This document shows positions 46,080 to 56,398 of a stretch of 64,000 bases of DNA, one piece after another (within the stretch, counting starts at the first letter, position 1; each line of letters starts with the position of its first letter). This DNA is from Fagopyrum homotropicum. Lineage: Eukaryota > Streptophyta > Magnoliopsida > Caryophyllales > Polygonaceae. The notes beneath the pieces are model-generated. The model did no database searches, was not told where the DNA came from, and saw only the letters and a program-made list of their open reading frames with translations. Location of the stretch: positions 142,534,494 to 142,598,493 of the forward strand of contig BSWB01000005.1 in assembly GCA_033239125.1 (NCBI GenBank). The letters run 5' to 3'. Both the position numbers and the translations under genes were made by a program.

Positions 46080-48440
46080 TAATATTTTTATAATATTATT
46101 TTATCAGACACCACTATATATTAAATATCTCAAACAAACAAGATTTTTATATATTTTATAATACCTAAAAGAAATTGACAATTGACAAATAGTATGAATA
46201 GATTAAAGATGTAGCCTTTTTTAGTTTCTTTCTTCGACTTTTAAAAGATTTCATTCGCTTGACTTTGTTATATACCCATATTTGATTTTTTGTCAATCAT
46301 TGTTTTAAAGTTGCTATTTTTAAGAGCCCCATAACATTCATGCAAAATTGGATTTCTTATATAATATTATAATAATTAATTTGTAATTATATATAAAAAA
46401 GATAATCGTTTACATCTTATCCTCGTGATACGTCACCACCAATAAATACACATAAGCTCGATCTTTTAGTGTTTAACTATTGTGACAGTTCTAAGACAGA
46501 TTTTGATCTCCTAAGATTTGATAACGATTGTTAATGAAATATTTTTGCATGCTTTGTACGCATAAATTATTTATTTTAATATTTTGTTCATATATATTTG
46601 GAGATTTTAAATATTTAAAAATTGTCATCCCGCATAATTTGAATGGGGATTTGTAATCGACTTATAAAGATGAGTTGTTACTCAAGTCAACAAGAATTTT
46701 TCTTTTCGAGTGGTAGAGTGAGGACAAATAACTCTGGAATTAAAGCATCGGGACAACGTTCCTAAGAACTCGGGTCTTACAATGCATTGGTTGTCGTATA
46801 ATGTGTTATGGAGAGGATTTGATAGATGGAAAAACACAGTAGCTAGAGGGGAAGAATCCATAAGAGTACTGTGTGATATGTCACAACAACATCAAAGTGC
46901 TTATGCATGATCATTTTACGAAAAAAAACAAGTACATATACAAACATCTCTATTGGATATTAAAAAGGGATTGTGCTTAACTCAAATGATTATTTCTAAT
47001 GTGCTTTTTGATGTGTAAGTATGTTGGTGTTATACTCATTATAGTTTATTTAATCCCTTTTTAAACAATTTTTTAAATCACGATTCTTCTAATAATAGTA
47101 TTTGATAAAAATCTGGTTTGTGAGTAGAGCAAAATCACTAAGAGGATAAGATTATTAATAAAATAATTATATACTTAACAAATAAGAAAATTAAAATAAA
47201 CTCACTAAACTAATAATTTTGTTCAATCCCATATCCGTAAAAGACTTTGGTTGAATTATAATGGTTAGATTTTTAAAAAAAATTACATTGTGATTTTTAA
47301 ATTGGATTTTAGATTGCTTTATAATCATATTTATGAAGTTAATAGCTATGAAAATTATTAAAAAAGACTTGTAGAAATAATAACTAAATGATACATAACT
47401 TAATATCTAAACATAAATTACTTTAACTTCGATGTATACATAATAGATGTGATTTTCTCAAGAATTTATTAATAAAAAAAATTGTTGTTAGAATTGTATT
47501 GAATTGGCCTAAAATGTTTTAAATATGAAATAAACACCGGCTTAAGAAAAACTCGAATGTTTTACATTATAGTTTAAAAATATTATAAATGATCACATAA
47601 AAATTTACGTCAACTATTTGTCTTTAATATCCAATTAGTTTGTTATTACTATATATATATATATATTTATATTATAAAACACTAGTTTATTTGAACAATT
47701 TTTTTGTTAATTTAAGTGTTATTTAAACATTAATTAACTAGTAAATTAGTTTATTTTATGTTATTTGTATGAAGTATGAAGGACATGTAAAAGGTAAGAG
47801 ATATGGATTTGGGCAATGGTCGGGGTAAATGGAGGTTGACCCATAAGACAAAAGACACCACTTTGTAGCACCCAAATATGAAAGAAAGTGAAAAGACACA
47901 TCTTCATTATCCATGGTTTTGCCTGCCTTCACTGCATTGAAATGTAACTATCCATCTTTATATTTCATTTTTGTGTATATATTGCTCTCATGTCAATTCT
48001 CTTCTTTCACTCTTTGGATTTGGTTGATACGTATCTTTCCTTGTTCTTAAATTGTTGCAGTCTAGCTAGCCTACACCTCCACGATTTCGAAGTTGCATGT
48101 CTCCATTCAATTCTTGTTTTTATGTTTGTCACTTGCTTTTCTCTCTCTCTCAACCTCCTTTAGGGTTCCCCACAATTCCATATTCTCGACGGACCATTCA
48201 CGCATAATACGGATTAGAGTTTATTGTTAGCCGGAACTTATCGAACGGCAGTTCTACCTCATCTCATTTTCATCATCTTTATAAGATTATACGAATGACG
48301 ATAAAAAAAAAAAAAACTCTAAAGTTAATCGTGTTGTACGGGAACAACTTCAGGGTGGAAAAACTCTTGAGAAGTTTCTCTGTAAATATGATTGAAAACA
48401 CGAGGTGAATACCTAATACCTAACATTATGTTAAGAGTGT
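46080..48440. other. Intergenic, no gene recognised
   Basis: AT-rich with no frame longer than about 60 codons. A TA run at 47651-47668. From 47770 to 48260 the composition is slightly more mixed, but no coding frame is seen. Confidence 0.45.
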
Positions 48441-48447
48441 ATTTTAC

Positions 48448-48690
48448 CCGGTGAACGGTTTGTGGTCCTATTGTGAACGTTGGGAGTTTAAGTGGTAATA
48501 TTTCATTGGATGTTGAGTCAACCCGGTGAACGGCTAGTGGACATGATGTGTGGACGTTAGGAGTATAAGTGGGGAGATTCTGATGGACAAGTGAGCATGA
48601 AGTGAATATTTGGAGTTGACGATAGGCAAGGATCGGTGAATAATTGTCCCTAAACTTGACGTGGGTATTAGAAGTTTAAGTGGGAGATTG
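48448..48690. repeat. Imperfect tandem repeat with CCCGGTGAACGG
   Basis: ACCCGGTGAACGGTTTGTGG and ACCCGGTGAACGGCTAGTGG begin two units about 74 bases apart, each followed by GGACGTT/GAACGTT, (A/G)GGAGT and TAAGTGG. A third decayed unit ends AAGTTTAAGTGGGAGATTGT near 48690. It may be part of an old LTR-element leader or tail. Confidence 0.55.
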
Positions 48691-49297
48691 TAGCACCCTA
48701 ATTTTCTTTTTAAGGATGCGTGTGTTAAAAAAAAAACTTTAGTGTTAAACATATTTAACGACTTTATATAACATTATACTTATTTTTTGTTTTCACAAAT
48801 ATTATGTAATGTTTTTCGTTTTCGTAACTCAATTAGAATTTCGTTCTAAAATCAATAGAACATAAAACAAATAATTCAAACACCATTTTATACTAGATTA
48901 GACATTTATTTATAAAGGCTTTGGGATATTCCTTTTTTCACTATATGTATATCACAAATCTATGTAGTGCATCTAATGATGTTGCTTTTTAGGTAGGGAT
49001 TAAAATGGTCCATCTCATATCTCATCGAATATTTCAGATGCATACTATATATGTTACCCATATATACATGGATCTCTTGTACATCATCTAAGATAATTAG
49101 GAAAATGATGTTAGTGACATAAAGTTTGTAATAGAGCATCAAGTATATATAGACGTATAAATGAGTGATATATTTTTTGTAAATTGTGACATATATGTCT
49201 TAATTACTTGCTAAAGAGTGACTCATAGATGACCTATTTATCCACATTGCATTTTGTTGTAAAAACAAATTAAAGTAGACAACTTTTTCATAAAATG
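48691..49297. other. Spacer, no gene recognised
   Basis: AT-rich. No element ends found. Confidence 0.4.
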
Positions 49298-49299
49298 TC

Positions 49300-49572
49300 T
49301 CTTAAACTATTAGAACGGTACTTCACCAATTAAGTCCGACCAAAGATTAGTACCTGGATTACTATTTACACGTTAAGTTAACAGATCGATGTTAAATTTC
49401 TAGGGTAGGTGGACAATTTTGCCTCTGATATTTAACATCAATCTGTTAACTTAACGTGTGAACAGTAATCAAAGTACTAATCTTTAGTCGGACTCAATAG
49501 GTAAAATATCGTTTTGATAATTTAAACGACGGGGTATTAAAATTTAGTCAGCTTAAAAAATGGGGTATTGTT
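49300..49572. mobile_element. Foldback MITE, copy 1 (left end truncated)
   Basis: Arms 49301-49395 and 49424-49530 are inverted copies: AAGTCCGACCAAAGATTAGT with ACTAATCTTTAGTCGGACT, and TACACGTTAAGTTAACAGAT with ATCTGTTAACTTAACGTGTG (one or two changes). The loop is only ~30 bases. The outer part TTTAAACGACGGGGTATTAA is present only at the right. Related copy at 52085-52423. Confidence 0.85.
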
Positions 49573-49574
49573 TA

Positions 49575-51060
49575 GTATAACCGAGGAAATAAGTAATAAA
49601 GTCTTATCCAAACTAAGATGGCAATTCTTCTCCATAAACATATAATATTATAAAGGAAAATAAAAAGATTTGTCCCAATATAATAATATATAGATGCCCT
49701 AGGTAGTATCTAGCATGTTATAATGTCCATGGTAAAATACAACAAAATCTAGGTTATACTTAAATTGTCATCCAAAGAAGAGCCATATCATTTGGGCAAA
49801 TCCTAGACAATGGCGTGAAGCACAAGTAGCTAGCTAATTATGTTTTGATTACTACGGAGTTTACCCTAAATTATTAATAATTGTGATTATAGAAAAATAA
49901 TATATTAAAATTAGTGTGTAAAAATTAGGGTTAGAAGGGAGACAAAGAGAGGACATTAGAATCTTAGCCTTCTCCTTTTCGTGGGACATTTTGCATCCAA
50001 TCCGATATTGGGGGGCAACCTTCAAGCTCTACAAGGCTAGCTAGGACTTTATTTTTTTTTTTTTACATAAATCAAATAACGAGTATGGAGTCTATGGAGC
50101 ATCGATAATATTACCATATAAGGAATCCGATCAGGATAGTTATAGAGAGAATGAGATCTTAGATTCATTTGTTCAAGTTTTATTCAAACCTGCAATATTA
50201 GTTGTACTCAGGGGTTTGAGTTGAGATTTATATGCCACATCGATGATAAACAAAACTTATAATCTAATATGTAAGTTTAATGAACTATTGCTTCAATAGC
50301 CAAGTGATTTTGTAAAGAAACTTTACTGTATTTATGCGTTGTATATGAACGTAATGCTCATGTAAACGCTTATACACGAGTTCCGGTGCACGACTCATAC
50401 ACCTTTAAAAAAAATTTAAAAAGCCCCTTTGGTTACGGGTTGAAGGAAATTAAACGGTTAAGGAGAATAAAGTAAAATGAAAATGATTATATTACCTCAT
50501 GGGTTAAAAACATTTAACATTTTATTTTAGACGCTAAATAAGTATGAATTTTGTAATTAATACTATAATATTTTATTTTTTGGAATGATTCTTAACAATT
50601 TTAATATTTTTTATTAAAACTTCTTGCATACGACAACTCTAAGTATGTGGCTAATTCGATAAAATGGATATTTTTATTACTAGAAGGGCATATTGTAAGC
50701 TTTATTAATTTTATCATTAAACCTGGTCGTATAGAATTGAAGGCTTAAAGCATAGTATATCAGCCCATTGACTCGAGAACGTCTATGTACAGGTGAAAGA
50801 TATGATGTAATAAATAACTGAAAAATACGATAAATAACCATAAACTAAAATAAGATTAAAGTTTTCACACCAAAAAAATAAGTTGAATGTGATCTTCAAC
50901 CACTTTAAGTTTGAATAGTAAAAACTTATAAATATTTGAGTTTCCAATGCTCGTCCTTACTTTTCATTAAATATACATGACAATGAATTATGAGTTAAAG
51001 TTGTTGGAGTGAAAAGATCGATGTAATAAGAATTCGATGGACCTTCTCTTCTTTTCTCTT
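49575..51060. other. Intergenic, no gene recognised
   Basis: AT-rich. At 50425-50445 GCCCCTTTGGTTACGGGTTG resembles a Tourist/hAT MITE end without a visible partner. Confidence 0.4.
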
Positions 51061-51063
51061 TGA

Positions 51064-51175
51064 TGTTGACGATAATAGGACGCCTACAGTTTGATGACAA
51101 TATTAAAACACCAGTAGATTGACGATAATAGCACGTGATTAGGTTGACAATAATAACACGGCGGTTGGATGATGT
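51064..51175. repeat. ~28-bp minisatellite, four units
   Basis: GTTGACGATAATAGGACGCC, TTGATGACAATATTAAAACA, TTGACGATAATAGCACGTG and TTGACAATAATAACACGGCG occur in order at 24-32-base spacing. The minus-strand frame over it (50957-51178) is repeat-derived. Confidence 0.65.
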
Positions 51176-51689
51176 CAAATATTTAGGCTCTCCGTCAATT
51201 TAAACCAAAATTTATAAATGTCAATTTGAAAATCAGGGCATAGTTTATCTATCAATAGTGTTTTTAATCATTAAGCTTAACATAAGCCTATGGTAGTTTA
51301 GATGAGTTTGTGACACTAGTGTACCAAAAGTGAAGATCTCTAGCACTATCAAAGATTTTGAATCCCTCAATGAATTTGTATGATATTGATGGACATATAA
51401 ATGAAGGTACAATATATTGATGGTATATAATTGAGTAAAAAGAAGCATTTGGAGTTTGGACCAACATGTCTCAAATAGAATTATTGTACTTTCAAATATG
51501 AACCATAATGTATAGTAATTTTGCTATAATTGTACCAAAAAGGTTTCCTAATTAAAAAGAACAACAACCCTTTTAACATGTTCTACTCGTTTTTTTGTTT
51601 AAATGGTATATTTCAAACATTATTTTATAACATAAATTATACTTATTATAAAGACATATAGCAATTAACATATCATAACAAATTAGTTT

Positions 51690-51782
51690 ACATGATATTA
51701 CGTACAAATAAGTGACAAATTCGTAGCAAAACTAATAATACCTACGAACTGTTCTCATAATTATACGATAAGACATGTTCTC

Positions 51783-51787
<5 letters not shown>
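51690..51787. mobile_element. Right end of a CTCATGAGAAC-type MITE
   Basis: AAATTCGTAGCAAAACTAAT through GAACTGTTCTCATAATTATA and CGATAAGACATGTTCTCATA matches the right ends at 61195-61236 and 61470-61512. It abuts a (TA)n tract directly. The left part is missing or too diverged to place. Confidence 0.7.

Positions 51788-51864
<77 letters not shown>
51788..51864. repeat. (TA)n microsatellite
   Basis: About 76 bases of pure TA directly after the MITE end. Confidence 0.97.
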
Positions 51865-51866
<2 letters not shown>

Positions 51867-52084
51867 GATTGGTCTAAGTTTATAAAAATCCAACTTATAG
51901 ATTAAACCTACTAAAATCCCGTTGAAGATAATGTTTTGAAGTTAAAAGATTTCGAGTCTTGCATATAAGGTCGGCGGACTACCCTTTCTATTATCGATTG
52001 ATTTTAGCATGAAACATCATTTGACTTATGTATAAGCTTGGTATAACGCGCATGTACGCTCTATAGTTTTTAGAGAAAATTCCT

Positions 52085-52423
52085 TAAACAATACCCATCT
52101 TTTAGGCTGACTAAACTTTAGTACCCCGCCGTTTAAACTATCAGAACAGTACCTTACATATTAAGTCCGACCAAATATTGGTATCTAAATTATTGTTCAC
52201 ACGTTAAGTAAAAGAGTTAAAACAGTTGCAATGAGGCGTACATGACATACTTATTCAACAAGAAACAGAAGGGAACGTTGTAAGAGGAAAGTTATTGTGT
52301 TAACTTAACGTGTGAAAAGTAATCTAGATATTAATCTTTGGTCGGACTCAATAACTGATATACTGTTATAATAATTTAAACGATGAGATACTAAAATTTA
52401 GTCAGTTAGGGTACTGTTTGGAC
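52085..52423. mobile_element. Foldback MITE, copy 2
   Basis: Outer ends AAACAATACCC and, from the right, CAAACAGTACCC, followed by CTGACTAAACTTTAGTACC versus CTGACTAAATTTTAGTATC. Inner arms share CCGACCAAATATTGGTATCT and CACACGTTAAGT with their complements. The ~95-base loop is unrelated to that of copy 1. The arms are about 125 bases. Confidence 0.85.
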
Positions 52424-53330
52424 AGTTTTCTATAGTTTTTATTGGTGAGACTTTTACAAACCCTAATTAGCTTAACCTATCTAGATCAACCTTAACCTAA
52501 ACAATGATTTAGCGGATTGAAGTTGGTCGGAGTAGCATGATGCACATGTCGACTCCCTATCCATATAAAATTATTCATTCAATTACGTAGGAAGATATTA
52601 TTTTCTGCTACCTTTTATGTGCAACTAGTACAATTAAATTTGTGGTGTCTAATAAACAGCTTTACAGACATGTTAAAAGTCGTGTTTTTATAAAAAAATA
52701 AAATAATTATATAATATTTTTATGATTTATAAGTGATGTCTATTATCATAAATCATTAATGAAATATTTTTAAATAGTATTTTAAAGCTAGTATTATGCT
52801 TATATATGATTAAATTTTATTTTTCAGCATTTTACTGGATCACGTAACCATTATTGTTTGACCTTTTTCTCCCAATTTCAAACTCTTCGACATCGAATGT
52901 ATATAGTGATACAATATACGGTGAAAGCTACATATAGAACTAATGTCAAAAAGGTCCAAAATTTTGATTGAATTTTAGTCGTTTGGTATGTGTTAAGCAC
53001 GAACTTATTTCTCAATCCTTAAATAAATAAATAAATTTACTTTTAATTGTGTAATACATTTTTGTACTCTTTAAACTTGGTTTAAGCTTGTTATTTTTTT
53101 TTAATATTTATAACCGTTATACAAAAATGAATGAACATATTTTTATTTAACAAGAATAAAAGAATATTATTCAAATATAAATATTTTACCAATTGATGTA
53201 ATTTTGTCAAATAAGAACAATAATTTTTCTAAACTAAAAATACCAATATCATAATTAAGTTATATTATATATGTATACAAAGGAAAATGATCAAATAAGA
53301 ATGAATTTTAGGGTGACAAAAATAACGTCT
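52424..53330. other. Intergenic, no gene recognised
   Basis: AT-rich without frames or element ends. Confidence 0.4.
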
Positions 53331-53339
53331 TTTACTCGT

Positions 53340-53440
53340 TGGTTCAACGGATAGCGTTGATCGAAAATATATGACGCGCATATCTACCTTGCGTCATGGA
53401 GTTGAACCGTGAATCTTGATTAAATTAATGTTTTATATTC
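53340..53440 (+). other. Possible tRNA-derived SINE remnant
   Basis: TGGTTCAACGG (near 53341) fits the Pol III A-box consensus. About 55 bases later GAGTTGAACCG resembles a B box with two mismatches, and a T-run follows at 53446. It does not fold as an intact tRNA. Weak. Confidence 0.25.
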
Positions 53441-53467
53441 GCTCTTTTTTTTTTTTTACCTATCGAC

Positions 53468-53475
53468 CCATTCTC
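53468..53475. repeat. Target duplication at the LINE 3' side
   Basis: CCATTCTC directly before the poly(T) of the minus-strand LINE. The same eight bases follow the other end at 55043-55050. Confidence 0.75.
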
Positions 53476-55042
53476 TTTTTTTTTTTTTTTTTTTTTTTGA
53501 AAAGTTAATTTGTATTAAGAAAGGATTTACAGGAGAGGATATGGACTCTTGTCCAATTGAGAGATTTGATACACAACAAAATCAGAAGCAGAAGCATGCA
53601 ATAATAGAAGCTGTTTCATGTTTAATCAAAACGGATCTGCAGCATTCCAGCAATCTGGAGAGAGTGAGTTGATCTGTCCTTCCAGTTGGCAGCAAAGTGA
53701 TTCTTGATTGAGCTGATGATGTTAGCAGCACACTCAATAGCCCTCGTGAATTGGCTGTTATAGATCAAGGTGTTACGAGAAGTTCAGACATGATAGATGA
53801 AGGAAATGATGGAGGCAATCCTTAGGCTATCTAAAAGCTTTGGCCGTTGAGTGTTGCAGGAGCTTAGCCAGATCCATATGTTACCGAGGTAGGGAGCAGG
53901 GAATGGGGTTCTGGTCCATCTGGATATGACGTCCAGGATAAGAGAGCCATAGCTACAATGAAGCCACAAGTGATCATCATCTTCAACAACACTCTTACAT
54001 AGCCTACAGGTATCATTGATGGTTATGTTCCAGGTTTTAATCTTGGCCAAAGTTGGTAGTCTCTTGTGAGCAGCCAGCCAGGCAACATAGCAGCATTTGG
54101 GAATGTTTGAACGGAGCCAGATAGCTCTGAATGGGTTGGCAGTACCAAGGGTAGAATTAGAGGTGCCATTTGGGGTACTAGGTGTGAAGACGGAGTACAA
54201 GTTTTTATAGGAGTAGGAGCCGTTAGGGTTGGCAAGCATGCTCCCAGTTCCTCCCAGAGCAAGGAAGTCATCACGAATGGTAAGCAAGTTCCTCCAGAAT
54301 GTGCTATGATGAGTTTTAGGCCTACAATTCCATATGTTGCAATTGCCTTTGAATGTATGTTTCTTAATCCATTGAGTCCATATGTTGACATCATCACGAT
54401 CAATGTCATAGATCAGCCGAGTGAAAGCAACTTTGTTGCGTGTAAGCAGATCTGGAAACTGAAGGCCACCACATATTTTAGGAGAACAAATAATCTTCCA
54501 AGCAACCAGGGCACACTTACTGTTCTCGACTCCCGACCAGAAATAGGATCTAATGATCCGATTGATAGTACTGATGATCTTTGCAGGCCTAAGAACATGG
54601 TACTCCAATAATGATTGATGGAAAAGAGGACGGATTTTGCAAGCTGAGCTCTTCCCGCATAGGAGAGTGTCCTAGCATTCCAGGATTGCACACGTTTGGT
54701 AACCTTATGGATTAAGGGAAGGTAATCACGAATCAGCAGTCTGCTACTCCCAATTGGAACTCCCAGGTAGAGAAATGGCAATGTTCCAGCCTCCATGCCA
54801 GTGATGTTGATAGCCCTCCCGATTTCATCATCATTCATTCCACCAGTGAACAGTCTAGATTTAGACAGGTTGATTCTGAGTCCAGAGGCGTCGCCAAAGT
54901 CATCCAGAGCATCTTTCAGTATTTTAATTGAGCAAAGATCGCCTCTACAGAGCAGCAGAAGGTCGTCTGCGAATGCAAGGTGAGTGATTGCAGGATTGGT
55001 GCACTTAGGATGGTAGTTGAACTCTGGATTCGCCAAAGTCAT
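53476..55042 (-). pseudogene. 5'-truncated L1-type LINE, reverse transcriptase C-terminal part
   Basis: On the minus strand, 55042-54413 encodes the palm of the reverse transcriptase with ITHLAFADDLLLLCRGD (active-site FADD intact), ASGLRINLSKSR and LPFLYLGVPIGSSRL. A frameshift near 54610 moves the reading to 54608-53784: IIRSYFWSGVENSKCALVAW, GGLQFPDLLTRNKVAF, and a zinc-binding zf-RVT region (SNIPKCCYVAWLAAHKRLPT, CRLCKSVVEDDDHLWLHC) usual at the C-terminus of plant LINEs. A T-run (poly(A) tail) at 53476-53497 and the CCATTCTC duplications mark a target-primed insertion truncated inside the polymerase. Only one frameshift and one stop near 53784 suggest it is fairly young. Non-autonomous. 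Confidence 0.92.
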
Positions 55043-55050
55043 CCATTCTC
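55043..55050. repeat. Target duplication at the LINE 5' side
   Basis: CCATTCTC, identical to 53468-53475. Confidence 0.75.
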
Positions 55051-55435
55051 ACTAGATAGGATTGTGTTCAATCACACACATATGTAAAATATTAAAAATA
55101 TCACCAAATTGTAGTTCATGAAAAGAAAAAAAAATTAATACATAATTTTTCTAAATTATATTTATTATATAAAAAGTAAAAATATAATACCTTAATATCA
55201 AGTATTATATATATTTATTTTATGCTTAACCTCTAAAACTAAGAATGATTTTTTGTTTTTGATAGGAATAATGCTACATACAATATGTACGTATTAATTT
55301 ACTTTTAGTGATGAGATATTTATTTAGGCTTAAAATGCAAGGGTGTAACATTTCAAGAGGCTACCATCAAATGAAAAGGTACTACCACTTATTAAAATCG
55401 ATCATATGCAAAAACAATGTTTTCCACATATATAT
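55051..55435. other. Spacer, no gene recognised
   Basis: AT-rich. A TA tract at 55428-55439 precedes the next MITE. Confidence 0.4.
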
Positions 55436-55439
55436 ATAT

Positions 55440-55637
55440 GGTGCGATTCTCATGAGAACAACCTTATTGTGTAATCATGAGAACAACTTTATATCGTCGG
55501 ATGGTGAGTATTAAAGGTCAAAATTTAGGGTATATATCATAATTATTAGATATATAATATTCTGAAACTAATAATAACTACGAATAATACATTAAACGAT
55601 ATGACACATTCGTAGCAAAACTAATAATAACTACGAA
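55440..55637. mobile_element. CTCATGAGAAC-type MITE copy, right end replaced
   Basis: GGTGCGATTCTCATGAGAAC, TGTGTAATCATGAGAACAAC and CGTCGGATGGTGAGTATTAA match the copies at 60945 and 61244. The usual right end is missing: sequence switches at about 55637 to the TGTTCAT element. Confidence 0.8.
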
Positions 55638-56327
55638 CTGGTTTCGGTGAGGAGTACCCTTATGGATAGGAATGAGGAGAGTTAGAATGGTGACACGTGG
55701 CATGTCACGTCACCATTTTTTTTTTCCTGAAAAAAATTTGAAAAAAAACGCTGATGTGGCATGCAACGTGTCACCACCACAAAATGAACAGTTAGTAATA
55801 AAAATATGGTGTTCATGGTTGTAAAAAAACGTTGTTCATATTTTTACAAGTATGTGTTCATTGTTTTTACAACTATGATGTTCATGAATTTTAAAGTAAG
55901 TGTTCATGGTTTTTAAAGTAAGTGTTCATATTTATTAATAACTGCTCATTTTTTCTCAACACTAATTGTTCATGTTTTAACACATAAAATGTTCATTTTT
56001 GTATTTTTGTAAAAATTTTATTTTTGTTTCAAATCGTGTAAAAAAAAAATGATGTTCATTATTTTACAAGTGTGTTCATAATTTTCAGAGTATGTGTTCA
56101 TATTTTTCAAAGTAAGTGTTTATAATTTTATTGATGATTGTTCATTTTTTTTGTTATAGGAAGTGTTCATATTTTTATTACTACGTGGCATGCCACGTCA
56201 CCATTTGTTTGTTTGTTTGATTTTTTTTTTCGGGAAAAAAATAATAAAAATGACGTGACATGCTACATGATATCATCACGGCTCTCCTAATTCCTATCTA
56301 CAAGGGTCCTCCTCACTTGAACAAGAA

Positions 56328-56330
<3 letters not shown>
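55638..56330 (+). mobile_element. TGTTCAT-rich MITE, intact copy
   Basis: Left end GTTTCGGTGAGGAGTACCC and TTATGGATAGGAATGAGGAG. The right end, read inverted, is GTTCAAGTGAGGAGGACCC and TTGTAGATAGGAATTAGGAG: imperfect ~35-base inverted ends. GTGGCATG(T/C)CACGTCACCA lies inside each end. The interior repeats TGTTCAT roughly 15 times with short variable spacers. Non-coding. It directly abuts a (TA)n tract at 56331. The copy at 29913-30050/22862-23175 is inverted and split by the Helitron. Confidence 0.85.

Positions 56331-56393
<63 letters not shown>
56331..56393. repeat. (AT)n microsatellite
   Basis: 63 bases of pure AT adjoining the MITE end. Confidence 0.97.

Positions 56394-56398
<5 letters not shown>

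Noticed and set aside
54306..54983. Plus-strand frames over the LINE
   Set aside because: Antisense shadows of the LINE reverse transcriptase.
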